A stretch of DNA of 64,000 bases, taken from NCBI GenBank assembly GCA_046349035.1, contig JAXMDC010000006.1, positions 62,001-126,000 of the forward strand. Reading direction: 5' to 3'. The position numbers and the translations under genes are program-made. This document shows positions 18,426 to 26,956 of the stretch, piece by piece. Below the pieces are notes generated by a model, which ran no database searches, was not told the origin of the DNA, and saw nothing but the letters and a program-made list of their open reading frames with translations. This DNA is from JAXMDC01 sp046349035 (GTDB taxonomy: Bacteria > Pseudomonadota > Alphaproteobacteria > Rhizobiales > Kaistiaceae). Numbering within the stretch: the stretch's first letter is position 1; the number at the start of each line of letters is the position of its first letter.

Positions 18426-19958
18426 ATGGCGTTAACCGGTACGGCGGAGGCCGAGCGCCCCTCGCCTCTCCAGGCGCTTGCCGATCGCTGCCTGCAGCAT
18501 CCCGGCCGGACCCTGGCGGCGGTCCTGGCGGCGCATTTCGCGATCTGGGTCGCGGTGCCGATCGTGACCTTCCGCAGCCTGCAGATCGACTTCCTCGAGG
18601 GCCTGGCGCTCGGCCGCGAGTGGCTGCTCGGCTCGTGGAAACACCCGACGCTGCCTTGGTGGCTGGACGAGATCGCCTATCGCCTCTTCGGCGACGTGCG
18701 CGGTCTCTACCTCCTCGGGCCGCTGGCGGCGATCGCCTGCATGGTCGCGGTCTGGCGGCTCGCGCGTGAACTCGTTCCCGCCACCACCGCCCTCATCGCC
18801 GTCCTCGCCTTGGAGGGCATGCACTTCTTCAACTTCACCGCCGTCAAATTCGCCCACGACACGCTGCTCCTCCCCTTTGCCGCGCTGAGCGGCTGGTTCT
18901 TCTATCGGGCGACGGCGCGGCAGCGGACGGTCGACTGGCTCCTCCTTGGGCTCTTCCTCGCCCTGTCGTTCTGGTCGAAGTATTCGGCCGCGCTGCTGGG
19001 TGCGACTCTTGGTCTCGTCATGCTCCTCGACCCGGTCGCGCGGCGCAGTTGGCGCACGCCCGGACCCTATCTCGCCGCTGTCGTCTTCCTTCTCGTCCTT
19101 GCGCCCAATCTCTGGTGGCTGGTCACCCATCAGTTCCAGCCGTTCGTCTACGCCGAGGAGTCGGCCCGCGCTGCTACCCGCTGGAGCGAGTACCTGACCT
19201 TTCCGCTCCGCTGGGCAGTGAGCCAGATCGCCTTCGTCGCGCCGGCCTTCCTGCTCCTCCTCGTCGTCAGCTATCGCGGCAGCCTCGCGGTCGCGCCGGC
19301 GGCGAGCAGCGAGGAGGCGTATGCGCGCCGGCTCCTCGCCGCCCTCGCGCTTGGCCCCTTTCTCATCACCGTCGCTGCCGCCGCGGCGCTCGGCAAGATG
19401 CCGCTGCCGCGCTGGGGCTATCCGCTATGGAGCTTCATGCCGCTTGCGGTGTTGTTGTGGTGGCCGCCGATTTCAACGCCGCGGCGGCGGGCCGTGTTCG
19501 CGGCCGCCTTCGGTCTCGTCTTCGCCGCCTTCCCGATCGCCTATCTGGTCGGCGAGATTTTCGAGCCGCTGGTGCGCGACCGACCGAAGGCGACAGATTT
19601 TCCTGGGGAAGAAATCGCGATGCGGGTGACGGAGATTTGGCATCGGCGCACTGGCCAGCCGCTCGCCTATGTCGGTGGAACGGAATTCCCCACCAACGTC
19701 GTCGCACACTATTCGCCCGATCGTCCGCGAGTCCTCGCGCATGGCGATCTCAGTATCAGTCCGTGGATCGACCCCGCGGATTTGCGCCGCCGCGGTGTTG
19801 TTCTGATCGTCGAAGGAGAGGATAGTGGCTTCGTCGAGTCGTGGCGAAGGACATTCCCGAACGTCGAGCCTGGTGGCACGATCAGCGTCGCGCGAAGGAC
19901 TCTCGTCACGACAAATCCGGCGTCTGTCACCTTCGCGTTCGTCGCGCCGACGGAGTAA
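18426..19958 (+). CDS. ArnT/PMT-like family 39 glycosyltransferase
   Basis: This 510-residue polytopic inner-membrane protein has about ten helices followed by a soluble periplasmic tail of about 110 residues. It shows the GT39 first-loop pattern VTFRSLQIDFLEGLALGREWLLG...HPTLPWWLDEIAYRLFG, where the acidic residue before the helix is catalytic in the family. LALSFWSKYSAALLG matches the conserved later loop. It would transfer a sugar from a polyprenyl carrier to a periplasmic acceptor, perhaps lipid A or another lipid. It shares a 91-bp divergent promoter region with the family 2 glycosyltransferase that could make its donor. I start at ATG 18426; the longer open frame is not protein-like. 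Confidence 0.85.
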   Translation: MALTGTAEAERPSPLQALADRCLQHPGRTLAAVLAAHFAIWVAVPIVTFRSLQIDFLEGLALGREWLLGSWKHPTLPWWLDEIAYRLFGDVRGLYLLGPLAAIACMVAVWRLARELVPATTALIAVLALEGMHFFNFTAVKFAHDTLLLPFAALSGWFFYRATARQRTVDWLLLGLFLALSFWSKYSAALLGATLGLVMLLDPVARRSWRTPGPYLAAVVFLLVLAPNLWWLVTHQFQPFVYAEESARAATRWSEYLTFPLRWAVSQIAFVAPAFLLLLVVSYRGSLAVAPAASSEEAYARRLLAALALGPFLITVAAAAALGKMPLPRWGYPLWSFMPLAVLLWWPPISTPRRRAVFAAAFGLVFAAFPIAYLVGEIFEPLVRDRPKATDFPGEEIAMRVTEIWHRRTGQPLAYVGGTEFPTNVVAHYSPDRPRVLAHGDLSISPWIDPADLRRRGVVLIVEGEDSGFVESWRRTFPNVEPGGTISVARRTLVTTNPASVTFAFVAPTE

Positions 19959-20111
19959 ACAAAGTGTCGATGTTAAGGGTCCAGAAACGCGATTTGTGTT
20001 AACCTTCGTTTCGGTGGCTCAGCGATTCGCGTCTGATGAGCGGATCCTGGTCCCGATGCGGCGCGCGAAGTACTGATAGGTTATCAGCCGCGGTTAGAGG
20101 AGAAAGATCAG

Positions 20112-20228
20112 ATGAAGAAGACAACTGCTCGTAAGCCTGCGAAGAAGGCCATGGCCGCTGCTGCCAAGAAGCCGGCGGCGAAAAAAGCCAAGCCCGCGGC
20201 GAAGAAGCCGGCTGCCAAGAAGAAGTAG
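20112..20228 (+). CDS. 38-residue histone H1-like Lys/Ala/Pro-rich peptide
   Basis: This very short gene encodes a peptide of Lys, Ala and Pro with few other residues. It begins MKKTTARKPAKK and continues as repeated KKPAAKK units to the stop. Such sequences resemble the C-terminal tails of eukaryotic histone H1 and bacterial AlgP or HC1-like proteins, which bind DNA nonspecifically. A GAGGAG site lies 8-13 nt upstream of the ATG, supporting translation. It is monocistronic, followed by unassigned sequence and a strong hairpin at 20362. A nucleoid-binding role is inferred from composition only. Confidence 0.7.
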   Translation: MKKTTARKPAKKAMAAAAKKPAAKKAKPAAKKPAAKKK

Positions 20229-20361
20229 GTGACTGCGCCTTTGATCGGCGCGGCTCAACCGATCCTTCGCAGCGCATGCTGACACCGGTCCAGCTTCGAC
20301 TAGGTTCCGCCTTCGCCTGAAGGCGCGGCCGGTCGTGCGGGCCGGATGTTCGTGCTGAAAC

Positions 20362-20396
20362 AACGCCGCTGGGGGCGCCGCCCTCAGCGGCGTTTT
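20362..20396 (+). terminator. intrinsic terminator
   Basis: An AACGCCGCTG stem, a short GC-rich loop and the complementary CAGCGGCGTT are followed by a T run. It would end transcription from the histone-like gene before the cytochrome gene. Confidence 0.75.
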
Positions 20397-20538
20397 CATT
20401 CGCGGCGCCGCCGAAGCCGGCACACGCGATGTTGCCGCCCGCCGCCGAACCCGCCAGGCGGTGGCCAGGCTCGGCGTTGCCGGCTATTTTGCCGCCGGGC
20501 GCCCTCGGGTGGGCTCATCGTTGGCACGGGGAAGCGGC

Positions 20539-21468
20539 ATGGGACGGAGGTTGATGGTGTTGGCGGCGGTCGCGGTGGCCGCCGGCCTTGCGGTGTTTTG
20601 GGTGCTCACCACCCCGCAGAAGATCGCGGCAGCGGACTTGCCTCAGCACACCGCCGTCCTCGCCAACGGCAAGTATCTCTATCACGTCGGCGGCTGCGCC
20701 AACTGCCACCTCCACCCCGACAATCCCGAGCCGGACGAGTTGGCTGGCGGCATGAAGCTCGCTTCGCCCTTCGGCACTTTTGTCGCTCCCAACATCTCGC
20801 CTGATCCGGAGGCCGGCATCGGCAAGTGGAGCACCGTCGATTTCGTCAACGCCATGAAATACGGCACCGGCCCCGACGGCGAGCACCTCTATCCGGCCTT
20901 TCCCTACGCCTCTTATCAGCGCATGAGCGTTGAGGACCTCATCGACCTCAAGGCCTATCTCGACACGCTGCCCAAGGTGAAAAACCGCCCGCCCGAGCAC
21001 GAACTGCCGTTCCCCTTCGGCATTCGCCGCGGCATCGGCCTGTGGAAGCTACTTTATATAGATGGCGCCACCTACAAGGCCCCCGCCGGCGCCGACGCCA
21101 AAATCGCCCGCGGCGCGTATCTGGTGAACGGCCCCGGCCATTGCGGCGAGTGCCACACCCCCCGCAATTTGATCGGCGGCATGGTGGCGTCCAAGGCTTT
21201 CTCCGGCGCTCCCAATCTCGGCGGCGAGGGTGTGGTCTACAACATCACCTCCGACGCCAAGGCCCTGGGAAGTTGGGCTATGGACGATATTGTCGCCCTG
21301 TTTCAGTTTGGCACGACCCCGGCCGGCAATGCCATGGGCGGCGAAATGGGCAAGGTCAGGCGCGAGCTTAAGACCATGACCGACGCCGACCAGGAGGCGG
21401 TTGCCGCTTTTTTGAAGTCGCTGCCGGCGATACCTTCCGACTATATTCGCAAGCCCAAAAGCGGCTGA
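20539..21468 (+). CDS. diheme c-type cytochrome
   Basis: This 309-residue protein has an N-terminal membrane anchor or uncleaved signal (LMVLAAVAVAAGLAVFWVLT) and two class I cytochrome c domains. Their heme sites are CANCH (about residue 53) and CGECH (about residue 204). Each domain has the expected downstream methionine region. The layout resembles the cytochrome subunits of periplasmic alcohol, aldehyde or gluconate dehydrogenases, which pass electrons from a periplasmic enzyme toward the respiratory chain. No dehydrogenase subunit is adjacent; the nearest quinoprotein gene is about 8 kb downstream. A CGGGGAAG site precedes the ATG. Confidence 0.9.
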   Translation: MGRRLMVLAAVAVAAGLAVFWVLTTPQKIAAADLPQHTAVLANGKYLYHVGGCANCHLHPDNPEPDELAGGMKLASPFGTFVAPNISPDPEAGIGKWSTVDFVNAMKYGTGPDGEHLYPAFPYASYQRMSVEDLIDLKAYLDTLPKVKNRPPEHELPFPFGIRRGIGLWKLLYIDGATYKAPAGADAKIARGAYLVNGPGHCGECHTPRNLIGGMVASKAFSGAPNLGGEGVVYNITSDAKALGSWAMDDIVALFQFGTTPAGNAMGGEMGKVRRELKTMTDADQEAVAAFLKSLPAIPSDYIRKPKSG

Positions 21469-21547
21469 ATTGCTGAGCGAAACGTTCAGTCCGCATTCAG
21501 GTTCAAAGCCTTAGTTCTCGCGCCCCATGAGTGAAAGGACACCGTCC

Positions 21548-23158
21548 ATGAGAGGGATTGGCGGAGCTGTGGGCCGTTCGCGCCGCGCGGCGACCCTGCT
21601 TGGCGCCGCGCTTTCGGCGGGGCTGTGGGCGGCGCCGGCATCGGCGGCGGGCGACCTCTACGGCATCGTCATCGGTATCGACGACTACGTCGGCACCGCC
21701 AACGATCTGGAGGGGGCGGTCAACGACGCCAAGGACATCGCCCAGGCGATGAAGCGGGCCGGTGGCCAGGTCGTTCTTCTCACCAACGCCCTTGCCACGC
21801 GTGCCGCGATCGAGCGCACCTGGTTCGACCTGGTGACGCGCGCCAAGCCCGGCGACACGCTGGTCTTCTCCTTCGCCGGTCACGGCAGCCAGGAGCCGCA
21901 GCCGCCCGGCTGGCACGAGCCGAACGGCAAGTCCGACAATTTCCTCCTCGGCGGCTACACCGGCACCGGCCCGGGCGCGCGCGAGCGGATCGTCGACTAC
22001 GAGATGTATCAGTGGCTGAAGGCGGCCGACGACAAGAACGTCAATGTCGTCTTCATTGCCGACTCTTGTCACTCCGGCACGATGTTCCGCAGCGTCGGCG
22101 CCAACCCGCCGCGCTATCGCACCGGCAAGTTCCCCGACCCGACCCTCGCCGGCGATCTCTTGAAGCTGCCCGATCCCGCTCTCGCCAACGTCAAAGAAGA
22201 CGACTTCAAGAACGTCACCTTTGTCGGCGCGACCCAGGACCACATGGTCACCCCCGAGCTCACCATCGGCGGGGAGAAGCGCGGCGCCCTTTCCTGGGCC
22301 TTCTCGCGCGCGATCGAAGGCGCTGCCGACACCAACAAGGACGGCCAGCTCTCGCAGCAGGAGATGCTCGCCTACATTATTCCGACCGTCACCACGCAGT
22401 CCGAGAACCAGCAGGTTCCGAGCATGCTGCCGCTGCGCGCCGACCAGCGGGCGATCATGCGCTCGGTCGCCGGCTCGGCGACCGGCCCGCGTCTCCCGCC
22501 GGCTCCCGTGGCGCAGGCGCCGAACGGCGCGCTCCTCAAGTTCTTCGCCGCCGGCGGCGCTCCCGCCGGCCTGCCCGCCATCCCCGGCCTGGCGCTCGCC
22601 GCCAGCCCGGACGATGCCGACCTGATCTGGGATCGCCGCACCGGCACCGTCGATCATCGTGTCGGCGGCCGCGTTGCCGAGGGCGTGACCGAGCGTAACC
22701 TCTCCGGCGTCCTCTCCAAGTGGGCGACGCTTGCCTTCGTCAAGGCGGCGACCGCCGCCAGCCCGGTCAATTTCCAGCTCGCCTCCGGCAATCAGACCTA
22801 TACCCTCGGCACCACCGTGCAGATCGTCATGAGCGGTGCGCAGTATCCCTACCTGACGCTGTTCAGTCTGCCGCCGGACGGCAGCGTCGACTTCTTCCTG
22901 CCGGGCAAGCCCGACGACCTCAAGGTCGATTGGCGCACGCGGCCGTTCAGCGAGCAGTTCAAGGTCGATCACCCGCCCTACGGCGCCGAGCACCTGGTTG
23001 CGATCCTCACCGAGAAGCCGGTTCCCGCACTCGCCGAGGCGCTGCGCCAGATGAAGACACCGGAGCGCGGCGCTGGGCTCGCGGCAATTCTTGTGCAGAC
23101 CCTCGCCGGGGTCCCGTTCCAGGCCGGCGTCGTCGGCATTTACACCAGTGGAGGCTAA
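21548..23158 (+). CDS. exported caspase-family (C14) protease with C-terminal DUF4384-like domain
   Basis: This 536-residue protein has a signal peptide (residues 1-34, ending AASAA) and a caspase-like domain. Its catalytic dyad is intact: His112 in FSFAGHGSQ and Cys174 in FIADSCHSG. The N-terminal strand GIVIGIDDYVG and the NDAKDIAQAM helix are also typical. An Ala/Pro-rich linker leads to a C-terminal beta-domain (YLTLFSLPPDGSVDFFLP) of the DUF4384 kind. The preference of caspase-fold proteases of bacteria is usually Arg/Lys or Asp at P1; here it is unknown. ATG 21548 is chosen for the AAAGGA site upstream. It is the first gene of a four-gene operon with gaps of 4, 55 and 1 bp. Confidence 0.88.
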   Translation: MRGIGGAVGRSRRAATLLGAALSAGLWAAPASAAGDLYGIVIGIDDYVGTANDLEGAVNDAKDIAQAMKRAGGQVVLLTNALATRAAIERTWFDLVTRAKPGDTLVFSFAGHGSQEPQPPGWHEPNGKSDNFLLGGYTGTGPGARERIVDYEMYQWLKAADDKNVNVVFIADSCHSGTMFRSVGANPPRYRTGKFPDPTLAGDLLKLPDPALANVKEDDFKNVTFVGATQDHMVTPELTIGGEKRGALSWAFSRAIEGAADTNKDGQLSQQEMLAYIIPTVTTQSENQQVPSMLPLRADQRAIMRSVAGSATGPRLPPAPVAQAPNGALLKFFAAGGAPAGLPAIPGLALAASPDDADLIWDRRTGTVDHRVGGRVAEGVTERNLSGVLSKWATLAFVKAATAASPVNFQLASGNQTYTLGTTVQIVMSGAQYPYLTLFSLPPDGSVDFFLPGKPDDLKVDWRTRPFSEQFKVDHPPYGAEHLVAILTEKPVPALAEALRQMKTPERGAGLAAILVQTLAGVPFQAGVVGIYTSGG

Positions 23159-23162
23159 GCTG

Positions 23163-24632
23163 ATGCGCCCGACCCTCGTCGCTGCCCTCGCCGCCGCGGC
23201 GCTCCTCCCGCTCGCCGCCCCGGCCTATGCCGACCGCGCCCTGCTGATCGGCATCGACCGCTATTCCGACTCCAAGCTGACGCTGCCGCAGCCGGGAAGC
23301 TCGGCCAAGGACGTTGCCGCGGTCGCCAATCTGCTGCGCACCCGTCTCGGCTACGCCCAGAACGATATTCAGATCCTGTCGGATCAGGCCGCGAGCCGCG
23401 GCGCGGTGATGGGCGCGATCGAAAACTGGTTGGTCAAGGGCACTAAACCGGGCGAGCGCGCATTCCTCTATTACTCCGGCCTCGGCTACTTCCAGGCCGG
23501 CGCCCGCCCTGCCAACAACAAGGTTCCCTCGACCCTCGTCCCGTTCGACGCGGTCGTCGGCGCCGGCAATCCCCCGGCGATCGCCAATATGATCAGCGAG
23601 GACGAGTTCCTCGCCGAACTGAAGAAGCTCACCGGCCGCAAGGTGACCGTGCTGCTCGATACCGGCTTCTCCGGCGTCGTCTCGGCCGGCGGCCCGAGCG
23701 TCAGCGCCGACCTGACGGCGATCCGTGCGCCGCTGTTCGGCGGCCAGACGCGCGCCATCCAGGTCGAGCCTTTGGCGCAGGCGCAAAAGGCCGAGGGCGA
23801 GTCGATCGACACCGTCGGGCTCGGTCCCGACATCGCCATCTTCTCGGCGACCTCGGGCGGCCAGGCGCCGCTGACCAACGCCAACGGCGGCGTGTTCACC
23901 CAGGCCTTCGTCGATGCCGTCGGCACCGGCGCCGCCGACGTGAACAAGAACGGCAACATGTCGAACGAGGAGATCCTCGCCTTCATCCGCAACAAATCGG
24001 ACGCCGCGTGCCAGGCCGAGGCGAATGCGTGCCAACTGGGACTGACGCCGACCCTTGGGCCGGTGGCCGCGGTGGGCGGCACGCCTCTCGTCGTCAAGCC
24101 CGGCCCGAGCCAGCTGACGGCCGACCGCATCCTCGACTATTTCGCCAAGGGCAACACCGTCGGCGTCACGCTCGAACAGTATCCGCCCTCGCCGGTGCCG
24201 CTCGGCACCCGCGACATGAAGTTTCGCATCGTCAGCCCGGTTGCCGGTCACCTGGTCCTCCTCGACCTGACCGATACCGGGAAGCTGACGCAGCTCTTCC
24301 CCAACCAGTACACCCGGGACCGGGTTCGCGACGGTTACATCCTCGCCAACAGCCCGATCGTCATCCCGGACGCCTACTACGGAATCCGCTTCGACGCCTC
24401 GACGCCGGAGAAGGGTACGCTGATCGCGCTCGTCACCAACGGGCCGGTCGAACTGCCGACCGCGGTCAAGACAAGGAAAATCGAGGTGATCCCTGTCGAA
24501 GAGGCCGCCAACACATACTTGCCGGCGATCGTCGGCGCGCTTGACGCGCCGCTCGACACGCAGGCCAAAACCCCGACGCATGCGCTCGACTGGTCGGTCG
24601 CAACGCTGCGCTACGAGATCTTGGGACGGTAA
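23163..24632 (+). CDS. catalytically dead caspase-fold protein with DUF4384-like domain
   Basis: This 489-residue exported protein is a paralogue of the gene before it (signal peptide to about residue 23; RALLIGIDRYSD; AKDVAAVANLL). Both catalytic positions are replaced. The His is Leu107 (YYSGLGYF, codon 23481-23483) and the Cys is Gly168 (LLDTGFSG, codon 23664-23666). The strand and helix pattern around them is kept, so the fold probably survives as a binding or regulatory domain. The C-terminal part carries the same DUF4384-like beta-domain (HLVLLDLTDTGKLTQLFPNQ). It starts 4 nt after the active homologue. The two may form a heterodimer, as caspase-like proteins often pair, but that is inference. 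Confidence 0.85.
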   Translation: MRPTLVAALAAAALLPLAAPAYADRALLIGIDRYSDSKLTLPQPGSSAKDVAAVANLLRTRLGYAQNDIQILSDQAASRGAVMGAIENWLVKGTKPGERAFLYYSGLGYFQAGARPANNKVPSTLVPFDAVVGAGNPPAIANMISEDEFLAELKKLTGRKVTVLLDTGFSGVVSAGGPSVSADLTAIRAPLFGGQTRAIQVEPLAQAQKAEGESIDTVGLGPDIAIFSATSGGQAPLTNANGGVFTQAFVDAVGTGAADVNKNGNMSNEEILAFIRNKSDAACQAEANACQLGLTPTLGPVAAVGGTPLVVKPGPSQLTADRILDYFAKGNTVGVTLEQYPPSPVPLGTRDMKFRIVSPVAGHLVLLDLTDTGKLTQLFPNQYTRDRVRDGYILANSPIVIPDAYYGIRFDASTPEKGTLIALVTNGPVELPTAVKTRKIEVIPVEEAANTYLPAIVGALDAPLDTQAKTPTHALDWSVATLRYEILGR

Positions 24633-24687
24633 CTGAACAGAACCGACGCCGGCGCCCCGGCAAGTGAGTGGGATGATGGAGGCGACC

Positions 24688-26955
24688 ATGTTTGGCCGAC
24701 TTAGAAAACTGAACGTAACAACGCTCGCCCTTGGCAGCGTCCTCTTCATCGGCGGAACCTACGGCGCCTCGGCTGCCGAGACGCCGGTTCCGCCGTCCGA
24801 TCCGGTCGCTGCGGGTGCCTTTAAGGTTCTGCAGACCGCCTGCGCGCGCTGCCACCAGGACGGCATGCTGGTGAACCGCGAGAAGCCGGCGAAGAACTTC
24901 GGCAACGTCCTGCTGCTCGATCAGATCGCCCGCGACGGCCATCTCATCGTGCCGGGCAATCCCGACGGCTCGCCGATCCTCAAGCAGATCGTCGACGGCA
25001 AGATGCCGGACGACGGCAACTACAACCTCAACGCCTACGTGCCGACCGACGAAGACGTCGCCGCGCTGCGGACCTGGATTGCCGCGCTCGGGCAAAGCGC
25101 CGCTTGCACGCCCAAGCCCTTCATCACCGAGATCGACGCGATCCAGGCGATGGCGGCCGACCTCGGCAAGCTGCCGCGCACGCGGGTTGCCGATACGCGC
25201 TACCTGTCGCTGGTCAATCTCCACAACACCTGCTCGTCCGACGAGGCGATGAACGTCTACCGGCAGGGAGCGGTGAAGCTGCTCAACTCGCTCTCCTCCT
25301 CGCCCGATGTGGTGCGGCTGGAGACCATCGAGCCGACCGGCTCGATCCTGCGCATCAACCTGCGCGACCTCGGCTGGACGCCGCAGGACTGGGACAAGAT
25401 CCTGTCCGCCTATCCCTACGGCGCCAAGGTCGACACGCCGGCCTTTGACTTCGTCAACGGCACGATGCTGACCTCGCTCGGCTACGTCCGTGCCGACTGG
25501 TTCGCCTTTGCCGCCTCGCAGCCGCCGCTTTACAACGCGCTGCTGAAGCTGCCGACGACTTTCGCCGGCCTCACTCAGTCGCTCAACCTGAATCTCAGCC
25601 GCGACATCGACTCCTTCCAGGTCAAGCGGGCTGGGTTCCAGAAGTCGGGTGTGTCGCGCAACAACCGCCTGATCGAGCGCCATCAGATCTCGACCGGGTA
25701 CTTCTGGACCTCGTACGACTTCGCCGGCACGGCCGGGAAGCAGAACCTCTTCGACTTCCCGCTGGGGCCGGGCCCGGGGCAGTTCGCCTTCGAGCACGCC
25801 GGCGGCGAGTCGATCTGGCGGCTGCCCAACGGCTTCCAGGCCTATTACCTCAACACCGCCGACGGTAAGTCGCTCGACAAGGGCCCGACCACGATCGTGC
25901 TCGACCCGATCCGTCGCGATCAGAGCGTCACCAACGGCATCTCCTGCATCGGCTGCCACAACGTCGGCATCAAGATGGCGGTGGATGAGATCCGCCCGAA
26001 GATCGCCCGCGATCTGACCTTCCCCAAGTCGGCTCGCGACGTCGTCGAGGCACTCTACCCGGTCGCCAACGAGATGGAGGCGGTCCTCAAGGCCGACCTC
26101 GACTCCTTCCAGTCGGCGATGCGCCGGGCTGGGCTGGAGCCGGGCCTGCAGCTGAACGGCGTGGAAATGACCAACGCCCTGTTCCAGCGCTATGAGAATG
26201 ACGTTGACCTGACTTACGCCGCTGCCGATTTCGGCATGACCGCAGATGAGTTCATCAAGGCCATTCAGCAGGGCAATGCGCCGCGTCTGCTGCGTCGCCT
26301 GGCTCAGCAGGAGCCGGTGCCACGTGACGTGTTCGAGGCGCAGTTCCGTGCCGCTCTGGAGACGGTCAGCTTCAACAGCACGGCGATGGACTTCTCCAAG
26401 CTGTCTGTCGGCCCGAAGATTGTCGTCGCCAAGCCGAACGATCGGCCGGTCGAGGTCGCCAAGAACTTCGACATCGCCGTGACCTCGGATCGCTTCGACT
26501 ATCGCGTCAACGATACGCCGGTGTTCACCGTGTCGACCTCGCGCGAGTGCTACCTCACTCTGATTGACGTCGACCCGAAGAACGTCGCGACGGTCATCTT
26601 CCCCAACCGCTTCCAGCAGGACAATCGCATCTTCCCCGGACGCGACATCGTTCTGCCGCCGGCCGGAGCTGGCTACCGGTACCGGCTGGACGCGCCCGGC
26701 TTTGAGACGGTCATTGCGATCTGCAGCACCGACTCCAAGCCGGTGGAGAACATCCAGTACAACTTCAACCAGAACGCCTTCACCGACATCGGCAACATCA
26801 ACAACCACACCCGGTCGGTGGTGCGCAGCCAGGCGCAGACTCGGGCGATCCGGGTCGAGGAAAACGCGCGGGTCAACGGCCCGGGCGTGGCCCCGACGCC
26901 CAAGCCGACCGACACGGTCGTGGCCCGTACCGCGATCAAGCTGGGCGTGAAGTAA
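24688..26955 (+). CDS. exported c-type heme protein with C-terminal DUF4384-like domain
   Basis: This 755-residue protein has a signal peptide (about residues 1-30) and two heme c attachment sites far apart: CARCH (Cys52, Cys55, His56) and CIGCH (Cys420, Cys423, His424). The N-terminal part resembles planctomycete-type cytochrome domains (ILKQIVDGKMPDDG). The 300 residues between the hemes match no family I can name. The C-terminal domain (ECYLTLIDVDPKNVATVIFPNRFQQDNRIFPG is its core region) is the same kind of DUF4384 module as in the two preceding caspase-fold proteins. ATG 24688 follows a GGAGG site. It is co-transcribed with the caspase genes, which suggests a heme or redox input to that system. 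Confidence 0.8.
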   Translation: MFGRLRKLNVTTLALGSVLFIGGTYGASAAETPVPPSDPVAAGAFKVLQTACARCHQDGMLVNREKPAKNFGNVLLLDQIARDGHLIVPGNPDGSPILKQIVDGKMPDDGNYNLNAYVPTDEDVAALRTWIAALGQSAACTPKPFITEIDAIQAMAADLGKLPRTRVADTRYLSLVNLHNTCSSDEAMNVYRQGAVKLLNSLSSSPDVVRLETIEPTGSILRINLRDLGWTPQDWDKILSAYPYGAKVDTPAFDFVNGTMLTSLGYVRADWFAFAASQPPLYNALLKLPTTFAGLTQSLNLNLSRDIDSFQVKRAGFQKSGVSRNNRLIERHQISTGYFWTSYDFAGTAGKQNLFDFPLGPGPGQFAFEHAGGESIWRLPNGFQAYYLNTADGKSLDKGPTTIVLDPIRRDQSVTNGISCIGCHNVGIKMAVDEIRPKIARDLTFPKSARDVVEALYPVANEMEAVLKADLDSFQSAMRRAGLEPGLQLNGVEMTNALFQRYENDVDLTYAAADFGMTADEFIKAIQQGNAPRLLRRLAQQEPVPRDVFEAQFRAALETVSFNSTAMDFSKLSVGPKIVVAKPNDRPVEVAKNFDIAVTSDRFDYRVNDTPVFTVSTSRECYLTLIDVDPKNVATVIFPNRFQQDNRIFPGRDIVLPPAGAGYRYRLDAPGFETVIAICSTDSKPVENIQYNFNQNAFTDIGNINNHTRSVVRSQAQTRAIRVEENARVNGPGVAPTPKPTDTVVARTAIKLGVK

Positions 26956-26956
26956 G

